Assembly: GCF_014898175.1 (NCBI RefSeq)
Contig: NZ_CP062948.1
Coordinates: 992,001 to 1,056,000, forward strand
DNA length: 64,000 nt
Reading direction: 5' to 3'
Source: Bifidobacterium lemurum
GTDB lineage: Bacteria > Actinomycetota > Actinomycetes > Actinomycetales > Bifidobacteriaceae
Below are positions 47,493 to 55,179 of the stretch, in pieces. Both the position numbers and the translations under genes were made by a program. The notes under the pieces were generated by a model, which searched no databases, was not told the DNA's origin, and was given only the letters and a program-made list of their open reading frames with translations. The stretch's first letter is position 1. Each line of letters begins with the position of its first letter.

Positions 47493-47597
47493 CCAAATGA
47501 GGAAGTCAAAACGGTCCAAACGAGGAAATGAAAACGGTCCAAATGAGGAAGTAAAATATGTCCAAATGAGGAAATGAAAACGGTCCAAATGAGGAAA
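47493..47597. repeat. 23-bp tandem repeats upstream of an AAA_14/DUF4143 gene
   Basis: Four 23-bp units (starting at 47493, 47516, 47539 and 47562) and a 13-bp partial fifth (47585) share CCAAATGAGGAA (CCAAACGAGGAA in one). They begin just after the LysR stop and end 38 bp before the ATPase start at 47636. Units 2 and 4 differ at one base; unit 3 ends TATGT instead of ACGGT. Having no spacers, the array is not CRISPR. It may be a set of binding sites. Confidence 0.92.
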
Positions 47598-47635
47598 CAG
47601 CCTCTGTGAGACCTACAAACGTAAGGATTTTCACT

Positions 47636-48913
47636 ATGGCAACATCGTACCTTTCCCGCATCTATGACCGCATCATCACCAAACGACTGAAGGCGAAAGG
47701 AGCGCTTCTGGTCGAAGGCACCAAATGGTGCGGCAAAACCACCACATGCGAGCAAATCACCAACAGCACGCTGTATATGGCCGACCCATCCGACCGTGAA
47801 CAGAATCTGTTTCTTGCGCAGACCCAGCCATCCATCCTCCTCGACGGCCCCACACCTCGCCTTATCGACGAATGGCAGCTGGCACCCAGCTTGTGGGATG
47901 CCGTGCGTTTCGAAGTCGACCATCGCGATGAATTCGGGCAGTTCCTGCTCACAGGATCCAGCGTCCCACCGGATTTGAACCAATTGGCCCATACCGGCAC
48001 CGGACGTATCGCGAGGGTTCGCATGCGCCCGATGAGCCTTTTTGAATCCGAAGATTCCACCGGCAGCACTTCCCTGCAATCCTTGTTCGACGGAGATCGA
48101 CTGCAGCCCGCGAAAGCGGAAGCAACGATTCAGAGCATCGCATTCCTCCTGTGCCGCGGAGGATGGCCGAGAGCAATCAACACTGACCGCGAAATCGCTC
48201 TGCAGCAAGCGTTCGACTATGTGGATGCGATTGTGGAATCGGATATCTCACGCACAGATGGAGTGGAGCGAGACCCGCATATCGCGCGACGGCTTCTTCG
48301 CTCATGTGCGCGCATGGAATCCTCTCAAGCCTCAATAGCTCAAATCACCGGCGATATCGCCAACAACGACGAAGCCGGACCGACATCGAAAACGGTGCAG
48401 ACATATCTTCGCGCCTTGGAACGCATATTCGTCATCGAAAACATGCCCGCATGGAACCCCAACCTTCGTTCAAAAACAGCCATACGTGCGGCGGAAACAC
48501 GGCATTTCGTCGACCCCTCGATCGCGACGGCGGCGCTCGGAGTCAACCCCGACGGCCTGCTGAACGACATCGAAACCATGGGATTGCTGTTCGAAGGCAT
48601 GTGTGTGCGAGACCTACGCGTATATGCCGACGCGCTTAACGGTGAAGTGTTCCATTACCGAGACAAAACCGGCCTGGAATGCGACGCGGTTATCCACCTA
48701 CGTGACGGACGCTACGGGCTGATCGAAGTGAAACTCGGCGGCGAGCGCCTCATTGAGGAAGGTGCCGCGAATCTCTTGAAACTCGCTTCCAAAATAGACA
48801 CCACACGAATGCCGGAGCCGAGCTTCCTTATAGTGCTCACCGGTGTGGGCTCCTACAGTCTGACGCGCCCCGATGGTGTAATCGTCGCGCCGGTAACCAC
48901 GTTACGGCCGTAG
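47636..48913 (+). CDS. AAA_14/DUF4143 ATPase with nuclease-like C-terminus, intact
   Basis: This encodes 425 residues from the ATG at 47636 after AAGGA; a GTG at 47606 is in frame. Walker A is LLVEGTKWCGKTTTCEQ (about residues 23-39), Walker B is PRLIDEWQLAPSLW (about 74-87), and FLLTGSSVPPD is the sensor-like region. The C-terminal domain has RHFVDPSIATAALG, then ETMGLLFEGMCVRDLRVYA. GLECDAVIHLRDGRYGLIEVKLG follows (about 345-367). Here an Asp followed by E-x-K matches the PD-(D/E)XK nuclease core, better kept than in the 37963 protein. Function is unknown. A 23-bp tandem repeat array precedes it. Confidence 0.9.
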   Translation: MATSYLSRIYDRIITKRLKAKGALLVEGTKWCGKTTTCEQITNSTLYMADPSDREQNLFLAQTQPSILLDGPTPRLIDEWQLAPSLWDAVRFEVDHRDEFGQFLLTGSSVPPDLNQLAHTGTGRIARVRMRPMSLFESEDSTGSTSLQSLFDGDRLQPAKAEATIQSIAFLLCRGGWPRAINTDREIALQQAFDYVDAIVESDISRTDGVERDPHIARRLLRSCARMESSQASIAQITGDIANNDEAGPTSKTVQTYLRALERIFVIENMPAWNPNLRSKTAIRAAETRHFVDPSIATAALGVNPDGLLNDIETMGLLFEGMCVRDLRVYADALNGEVFHYRDKTGLECDAVIHLRDGRYGLIEVKLGGERLIEEGAANLLKLASKIDTTRMPEPSFLIVLTGVGSYSLTRPDGVIVAPVTTLRP

Positions 48914-48995
48914 GCTGTACGACATGTAGCGCGGTAATCCGTATTCATCCGCATGTCCGTCGAACGCCAACGATGGCGATGGTGCCAAAAGAGAA

Positions 48996-49026
48996 AAGGG
49001 CCTGAACCGGGATGGTTCAGGCCCTT
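48996..49026. terminator. Bidirectional terminator between converging genes
   Basis: AAGGGCCTGAACC pairs perfectly with GGTTCAGGCCCTT (13-bp stem, 5-nt loop). Read on the minus strand a TTTTC tail follows, suiting the ene-reductase gene; read on the plus strand it follows the ATPase gene. Confidence 0.85.
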
Positions 49027-49049
49027 GAGCTGGCTGCCGTTTCGCCAGG

Positions 49050-51197
49050 CTAGGCGGCGATGGCGGCCAGATAGCCTTCTTCGACGGCGCGGTTGATGTC
49101 GGCGGCGCGGCCGTTGCAGTCGCCGGCCAGAGTCACCTTGATGCCGGCGGCCTCAAGCGGGGCCGTGTCGAAGGCGACCGGGGCGGTGCCGAGCGCCAGC
49201 ACCACGCAGTCGCAGGGGATGGAGACGGCCTGCGTTTCCGGCTCGGGCGCGTCGGCGGGAGCGGAACCGGGAGCACCAGGAGCGGCGGGACCACCGGGAC
49301 GCACGCCGGCACCGGGGGCACCGGCACCCGGACGAGCTCCGCCCGCGCCCGGGCCTGCGGGACGTCCGCCGGAAGCTCCGCCCGGAGCGGCACCCGGAGC
49401 ACCCGGAGCACCCGGACGGCCAGCGGGGGCCGGCGGGTTCAGGGTTTCGGTGGCTTCGACCGATTCGGCGGTGATGCGGTCCACCTTGGTGTTGGTTTTC
49501 AGCGCAACGCCATGCTCGGCGAAGTCGGCCATCATCACCGGCTTGATGGTCTGCGATTCCTCGGCGGCGATCTGGCCCATCATCTCCACGATGGTGACCT
49601 CGCAGCCGTAGTCGTCGCCGGCGATCAGTTCGGCGGTTTCCGCGCCGACCAGGCCGCCGCCGATCACGACGGTGCGGCCGTGGGGCTTGACCTTGCCCTC
49701 CAGCACCGACCATGCGTCCATCACATGCGGCTGATCGAGCCCGGGGATGGGTGGCGCGGCGTTGCGGCCGCCGACCGCGACGATCACCTCGTCGTAGCCG
49801 TCGGCCACCAGCGATTCGGACGTGACATCCGCGTTCAGACGCACGTCCACGCCCGCGGCTTGAAGCGCGCGCCCATACCATGCGGTCGCGCGGCGCATGT
49901 TCTCCTTGCGCGGCGGGACGCTAGCGATGCCGAGCTGGCCGCCCAGCTCGCCGGCCTTCTCGAACAGCGTGACCGTGTGTCCACGCAGGGCGGCCACGCG
50001 GGCGGCCTCCATGCCGGCGGGGCCCGCGCCGACCACTGCGACGCGGTGCGGCGTTTCGGCCGGCTTGATCACACGTGCGTACTCATGGCCGTTTTCGGCG
50101 TTGAGTACGCAGGAGATGAACCGCCTGCTGGCGATGGCGTCCGTGCAGCCGCGGTTGCACATGATGCACGGGCGGATGAGGTCCTCCTCACCGGCGGCGA
50201 CCTTGTTCGCGTAGTCCGGATCGCACAGCATCGGGCGGCCGAGTCCCACGTAATCGCAGGCACCGGATTCGATCAGCCGTTCGGCTTCGGCGGCGGTGGG
50301 GATCGCGCCGACCGTGGAGACCGGCACCGGCACCACGGCCTTGATGCGCCGCGAATACTCCTCCATAAAGCAGTTGGGGCGCGTGCCCATCGCGGGGATG
50401 GTGTCGTTGAGGTTGCCGGTGTGGTTGGCCTGGCCGACGTGGAAGGTGTCGACGCCGTCCTCGACAAGCAGTTTCGCCAGTTCCACGGCCTCGTCGATGA
50501 ACAGGCCGCCGCGGCCGATCTGCGGGTTCTCGGTGATGATCGGCAGCTTGTAGTCGATGCAGATGTCGGGCGAGCCCTCGCGGATCGCGCGCACCACCTC
50601 GCGGGCGAAGCGCGTGCGGTGTTCGAAGGTTCCGCCGTATTCGTCGTCGCGCTGGTTGATCAGCGGCGAGCACAAGGAGCCGACCAGACGGTCGCCGTGC
50701 ACTTCGATCGCGTCGGCGCCGGCAAGGGTCGCGCGACGGGCGAGCGCCTTGATGGATTCGAGGATCTCGCCGAGGCGGTCGGCCGACACTTCGTTGATGT
50801 AGTGCGCCATGTCATGGTGGAGTTTGGCGCGGGCGCCCATCATGTCGCCTTTGGCGAAGAGTTCGGCGACGGCGACCGTGTCGTATTCGGGATGGAACAC
50901 CTGCAGACCGAGCTTGCAGTCGAATTCGTGCAGGGCGTCGGCGAGCGCGCGGAAGCTGGGGATCTGTTCGTCGGTGACGAGTTTGGGCGTGGGCGAGATC
51001 GTGTGCACGGGCGTCACGTCGCCGAGCACGATGTAGGCGGCGCCGCCTTCGGCCACGCGCTTGTAGAAGTTGATGCTCTGGTCGGTGATCGATCCGTCGC
51101 GGGCCTCGTAGCCGGTGGTCATCGGCGGGAACATCATACGGTTCTTCAGCCGCATATGGTTGATCTCCAGTGGTTCCAGCAGTCGCTGCAATGTCAT
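49050..51197 (-). CDS. FMN/Fe-S/FAD ene-reductase (2,4-dienoyl-CoA reductase type) with collagen-like insert
   Basis: This encodes 715 residues from the ATG at 51197 after AAGGAGGT. The N-terminal old-yellow-enzyme barrel (1-335) starts LEPLEINHMRLKNRMMFPPM, with EVHGDRLVGSLCSPLINQRDDEYGG as family landmark. A 4Fe-4S motif follows (CIMCNRGCTDAIASRRFISC, about 342-362). The FAD/NAD(P)H domain has AVVGAGPAGMEAARVAALRGH and TVVIGGGLVGAETAELI. A Gly/Pro/Ala-rich stretch of about 70 residues (about 586-655, 49232-49440) interrupts this last domain near its end, which is unusual. Such enzymes reduce C=C bonds of enoates. It lies downstream of a membrane GH3 gene on the same strand, so it could reduce a released aglycone (inference). 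Confidence 0.88.
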   Translation of the reverse strand: MTLQRLLEPLEINHMRLKNRMMFPPMTTGYEARDGSITDQSINFYKRVAEGGAAYIVLGDVTPVHTISPTPKLVTDEQIPSFRALADALHEFDCKLGLQVFHPEYDTVAVAELFAKGDMMGARAKLHHDMAHYINEVSADRLGEILESIKALARRATLAGADAIEVHGDRLVGSLCSPLINQRDDEYGGTFEHRTRFAREVVRAIREGSPDICIDYKLPIITENPQIGRGGLFIDEAVELAKLLVEDGVDTFHVGQANHTGNLNDTIPAMGTRPNCFMEEYSRRIKAVVPVPVSTVGAIPTAAEAERLIESGACDYVGLGRPMLCDPDYANKVAAGEEDLIRPCIMCNRGCTDAIASRRFISCVLNAENGHEYARVIKPAETPHRVAVVGAGPAGMEAARVAALRGHTVTLFEKAGELGGQLGIASVPPRKENMRRATAWYGRALQAAGVDVRLNADVTSESLVADGYDEVIVAVGGRNAAPPIPGLDQPHVMDAWSVLEGKVKPHGRTVVIGGGLVGAETAELIAGDDYGCEVTIVEMMGQIAAEESQTIKPVMMADFAEHGVALKTNTKVDRITAESVEATETLNPPAPAGRPGAPGAPGAAPGGASGGRPAGPGAGGARPGAGAPGAGVRPGGPAAPGAPGSAPADAPEPETQAVSIPCDCVVLALGTAPVAFDTAPLEAAGIKVTLAGDCNGRAADINRAVEEGYLAAIAA

Positions 51198-51354
51198 GCG
51201 TACCTCCTTGTAGTTGCGACGCTTATTGACTTCCGTTGCCGCGGGCCGGCGCGGCACGCCGGTTCGCGGCAACGGAAGAAAGGTTGTTCGGCCGTTCGTC
51301 AGGCGGTCGGCGAAGCGTCCGTCGACCGCCTGTCAGGCCGTTTCAGGCCGACCG

Positions 51355-54300
51355 TCAGGCCGTCGGCGGCTGGTCGCCCAATGCGGACGGCATATCCGCG
51401 ACGGACTGCGATGCGGACGCGGGCGCGGCGGCATCCATACCTACGGTCGAGTCAGGCAGCGGAGAGCCGGCCTTGACCCACTTGCGCCAGCGATGGCGGC
51501 GGATCACGCCGCGCGTGGCGAGGAACACGAGTCCGATGATCAGCAGCGAGACCACGACTTCGATGCCCCACAGCCACTTCTGCCAGATGGGGGTGATGTG
51601 CTTGACGCCGCTGTCCACACCCATGGTGTTCATGGCGTTGGAGTTGGCGATGGCGTACACCACGTTCTTGGCGGCGCGCTGGAAGTCGGCCTGCACGGCG
51701 GGCGTCATCTCCTCGTCGGAGAGCTTCCACAGGGTGGAGCTGGAGTTGAGCCACAGGTCGGTGCCGGCGGCCAGGCCTTCGCGCAGGTCGGAGTATCCGA
51801 AGTTCGGGAAGGAGGTCTGGTCGGTGATGGCCATGCCTTCGAAGCCCCATTCGCCACGGATCACGTTGGTCATCAGGCCCTTGTGGCCGCCGGACCAGCG
51901 TGCGCCGATGCGGTTCATCGAGGTCATGAGGCCCATGCAGTCGGCGTCGCGGATGGCGGTTTCGAAGGGCTTGAGGTAGATGTCGCGCACGGACTGCTCG
52001 TTGGCGAACATCGCGCCGCCCGCACGGTTGGTCTCCTGGTCGTTGACCACGAAGTGCTTGAGGAAGGGGATCACGCCCTTGGCTTGGGCGGCGGCGACGA
52101 TTTTCGCGGTGAGCTGGCCGGAGAGCATCGGATCTTCGGAGAAGTACTCGAAGGCGCGGCCGCCGTAGGGCGAGCGGTGGATGTTGGCGGCGGGGCCGTA
52201 CCAGCCGGCGACGCCGAGCGCGAGCGAATCCTCGCCGATGGCGTTGCCGAAGCGTTCGGCGAGCTCGTCGTTCCATGTGGCGGCGATCACGACCTCGGGC
52301 GGGAAGCCGGTGCCGGACGCGCCGCCCACCAGGGTCGAGGAGATGCCGGCGGGGCCGTCCTTGTCGATGGTGCCGGGCAGGGAGATGGATTCGATGGCGT
52401 TGGTGGTGTAGCCGCCGTTGCGCACGAGGGAGTCGATGTCGTCCACGCTCATGCGCTCGACCAGCTGCATCCAGCCTTCGTCGTCGTAGTCCTCGCCGAT
52501 CATCTCGACCACCTTGCTCGGGCCTTCGGTTCCTTCGGTGGTGACCTCGGTCGCGTCGGAGCCGGGCGTGGTGTCGATTTCGAGCGCGTCGACGAACTCC
52601 TGGGGAGCGGTCCACTCGCCGTCGGCGTACACCTCGGGCCAGGTGCCGGTCCAGTCGGAGCGGCTCAGGTAGGTGAAGGAGTCGTCGTAGGCGCGGATGT
52701 CCACGTCGTCGAACTGGTTTTCGATGGTCTCGCCGGTGGCCACGGAGGTGGCGTAGGTGGCGGTGTCGAGTTCGGCGACGGTGACCTTGGCGGTCATGGC
52801 GGCGTTACCGTCGGCGTCCATGCCGTCGGCCGTGGTCTTGCCCTTGGCGGCGAGCACGTTGTTGAGCGCGGCGTGCGCGTCGGTGCCGGCGGCGAAGTAG
52901 TAGTCGCCCGCGTCGACGATGTAGGTGCCGGCGCCGTCGGCGTCGTAGGCCTTCATCGATTCCTTGGCGACGGTGACGGTGACGGTCTGGCTTTCGCCGG
53001 GCTCAAGCGTGTCGGTTTTCGCGTATCCGACGAGTTCGACCGCGGATTTCTCGATGCCGTTGGCCTTGTCGTAGTCCGTGTAGGGCGACTGCATGTACAG
53101 CTGCACGACGTCCTTGCCGGCCACATCGCCCGTGTTGGTCACGGTGGTGGTGAACTCGTAGGAGTCGCCGGCGTCGCGCATCGCGAAATCGCTCCAGTCG
53201 AAGTCTGTGTAGCTCATGCCGTAGCCGAAGGGATACTGCACGAGTTCGCCGTAGTCGAAGTCGCCCACATTGCCCTGGTTCAGCACCATATCCTCATAGC
53301 GGGTCTCGTAGTAGCGGTAGCCCACGTAGATGCCTTCGGCGTACACCATGTATTTGTCGCCGGAGGTCACGTCGGAGTTGGCGATGGTGTAGTCGCCGGT
53401 GTTCACCACGCTGGGGGCGGAGTCGAGGTCGTAGGCGAAGGTGTCCACGAGATGGCCGGAGGGGTTGATGGAGCCGTCCAGCAGTTCGCCGATGGCGTTC
53501 GCGCCGGTTTCGCCGAACGCGCCCACCCAGGCGACCGCGCCCACGCCGGTGTCGGCCAGGGGGCCGAGCTCGACGGGGTTCTGCGTGTTGAGCAGCACGA
53601 CGACCTTGTCGAAGTTCTCGCAGGCCATGTTGATCATGTCGAGCTCATCGGGGTCGAGCTGCAGGTATTCGACGCCGGATTCGAGCGTGCCGATCGGCAG
53701 GTCGGAGCTTTCGGAACCGGAGCGGCCGATCACCACCACGGCGGCGTCGCCGTAGTCGGCGAAGCTGGCCTTCACTTCGTCGGTGTAGACGCTGACGGGC
53801 ACTTCGTTGACGGCGAAGGAGCCGACGCCGGTTTCGCCGGGCAGGACGCGGCGGTAGTCCTTGCCCGCGCCGTTCTCATAAAAGTCTGTGAGGGTGGGGT
53901 TGACGGCGAAGCCGTCCTCCTTAAGGGAGTCGATCAGGGTGTCGGCGTTGCTCACGTCGATGGAGCCGGCGCCGCCGCCGCCATGGATGAGGTCCACGGA
54001 GCCCTGGCCGAAGACGGACAGCCTCGCGCCCATGGCCAGGGGCAGGGTGTCGTCGTCGTTCTGCAGCAGGGTGACGCCCTCGCGCATGATGTCGGTGCCG
54101 ATCTCGCGGTTGGCCTCCTGGCGTTCCGCGTCCGACGAATAGTCGGAGGCGAAATAGGCGGCCGATTCGTCGGGGTTGGTGATCTCGGAGTTCACCTGCC
54201 CCGCGAACGAGGTGATGAGATTCGCATAGCTGCCGGTCAGCACCATGACGGCGACGAGGATAACCGTCAGCAGCAGCGCCAGCAGATAGGTCAGAATGGG

Positions 54301-54381
54301 CCAGACGATGAACCAGCCCTTATAGGGTTTGCCGTTCTTTTTGAACCGCATCTTCAACTTGGGTGTCGCGTTCCGTGACAT
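51355..54381 (-). CDS. Membrane-tethered GH3 glycosidase with reversed domain order (3)
   Basis: This encodes 1008 residues from the ATG at 54381, with AAGGAG about ten bases upstream. A basic N-terminus (KMRFKKNGKPYKG) precedes one long helix (about 22-50). A C-terminal helix (WGIEVVVSLLIIGLVFLATRGVI) precedes RRHRWRKW and a 35-residue Pro/Ala/Ser-rich tail, so the catalytic part faces out. The GH3_C-like domain (VFGQGSVDLIHGGGGAGSID) is first, then FnIII at YPFGYGMSYTDF (about 387). The barrel has DKDGPAGISS (about 675) and KHFVVNDQETNR. The presumed nucleophile Asp is in GMAITDQTSFPNFGY (about 854), where TDQ replaces the usual SDW. It is the most divergent of the five reversed enzymes. 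The ene-reductase gene lies 157 bp downstream. Confidence 0.9.
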   Translation of the reverse strand: MSRNATPKLKMRFKKNGKPYKGWFIVWPILTYLLALLLTVILVAVMVLTGSYANLITSFAGQVNSEITNPDESAAYFASDYSSDAERQEANREIGTDIMREGVTLLQNDDDTLPLAMGARLSVFGQGSVDLIHGGGGAGSIDVSNADTLIDSLKEDGFAVNPTLTDFYENGAGKDYRRVLPGETGVGSFAVNEVPVSVYTDEVKASFADYGDAAVVVIGRSGSESSDLPIGTLESGVEYLQLDPDELDMINMACENFDKVVVLLNTQNPVELGPLADTGVGAVAWVGAFGETGANAIGELLDGSINPSGHLVDTFAYDLDSAPSVVNTGDYTIANSDVTSGDKYMVYAEGIYVGYRYYETRYEDMVLNQGNVGDFDYGELVQYPFGYGMSYTDFDWSDFAMRDAGDSYEFTTTVTNTGDVAGKDVVQLYMQSPYTDYDKANGIEKSAVELVGYAKTDTLEPGESQTVTVTVAKESMKAYDADGAGTYIVDAGDYYFAAGTDAHAALNNVLAAKGKTTADGMDADGNAAMTAKVTVAELDTATYATSVATGETIENQFDDVDIRAYDDSFTYLSRSDWTGTWPEVYADGEWTAPQEFVDALEIDTTPGSDATEVTTEGTEGPSKVVEMIGEDYDDEGWMQLVERMSVDDIDSLVRNGGYTTNAIESISLPGTIDKDGPAGISSTLVGGASGTGFPPEVVIAATWNDELAERFGNAIGEDSLALGVAGWYGPAANIHRSPYGGRAFEYFSEDPMLSGQLTAKIVAAAQAKGVIPFLKHFVVNDQETNRAGGAMFANEQSVRDIYLKPFETAIRDADCMGLMTSMNRIGARWSGGHKGLMTNVIRGEWGFEGMAITDQTSFPNFGYSDLREGLAAGTDLWLNSSSTLWKLSDEEMTPAVQADFQRAAKNVVYAIANSNAMNTMGVDSGVKHITPIWQKWLWGIEVVVSLLIIGLVFLATRGVIRRHRWRKWVKAGSPLPDSTVGMDAAAPASASQSVADMPSALGDQPPTA

Positions 54382-54705
54382 GGTGATGCACTCCTTGCAT
54401 GCCGCGCCCGGGACGGCGTCGCCCCGGGTCGTGTTCTCTCTACTCGTGTCGCTTTCTCGTGTGATCGCGCATGGATGATGAACCACTGATTTCCGAGGAC
54501 TTCAGCGGGAGTTCCGAATCGTCAACGCTTCGGAACCCGTTTTTGCATTTTTGTTAAGTGTCTTAACAGTAGTGCATGCACTCGACAAATCGCTTCATTC
54601 GAGTCGTCCCACACCCGACACACATCGCCCGGCACATGATTCACGCCACCCAGCGAACATTCCATCGCCGTCGCTACCGCTACCGCGTACAGCAGTAGGA
54701 GTGAG
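54382..54705. promoter_or_regulatory. Upstream region of the 51355 GH3 gene with two palindromes
   Basis: GTTAAG-TGT-CTTAAC (54553-54567) and the 12-bp palindrome AGTGCATGCACT (54571-54582) lie close together about 170-200 bp before the GH3 start. They look like operator sites. No gene is seen in this stretch. Confidence 0.5.
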
Positions 54706-54833
54706 ATTCCTCGACTACGCCCTGCGGGCTTCGCTCGGAATGACGAGGGATTGGAGATCCCCCGACTCTGGCTGTGCCTCCGCACGGGATGGCGGAGGGA
54801 TTACTCGGGATGACGAAAGGGATTCGCCTGGAA
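54706..54833. repeat. Dispersed REP-like repeat tract
   Basis: The tract is built from degenerate words such as GATTCCTCGACTACGCCC, CTCGGAATGACGAGGGATT and CGGGATGACGAAAGGGATTC. The same words recur at 60176-60345 and 60930-61060. It leads directly into a terminator that is duplicated at 61073. Confidence 0.7.
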
Positions 54834-55179
54834 TGGCAACGAAAACGGGCGGCACCCGGATTGCTCCGGATGCCGCCCGTATGGCTACTGGGTTGGATTC
54901 CCGACCGCTATGGGCGGGAATTCAGGCTCAGGCCTGGACCTCGATGGTGGCGGCCTTCTTGCGATCGAGGAACTTCTTGATCGCCAAGGCGCTCAGGCCG
55001 AGGAACAGAACCGCGGTCACACCCCAAGCCACATACATGGCCGTACGCCAGATCGGAGTCGTGGTCTCCGGCTCGCCATCCGCGTACTGCCAGCCGTTGG
55101 CGGTGGTGTACAGGATGTTGTGGGCCGCGGTGCGCATCGCCTGGACCGAAGTGGCCGAGGTGTCGGTCACATGGTTGGT
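54834..55179. repeat. 346-bp direct repeat (copy 1) spanning a GH3 gene end and terminator
   Basis: By eye, 54834-55179 is identical to 61061-61406. It covers the terminator, the stop and the last 84 codons of the GH3 gene. Divergence begins sharply at both edges, which suggests gene conversion or recent duplication. Confidence 0.85.
54846..54879 (-). terminator. Rho-independent terminator of the 54928 GH3 gene
   Basis: CGGGCGGCA and TGCCGCCCG form a 9-bp stem, with further pairing of CCGGA and TCCGG inside. On the minus strand it follows the GH3 stop and is trailed by TTTTC. An identical copy is at 61073-61106. Confidence 0.85.

Noticed and set aside
47493..47597. Possible CRISPR array
   Set aside because: The 23-bp units are directly tandem with no spacers, and no cas gene is nearby.
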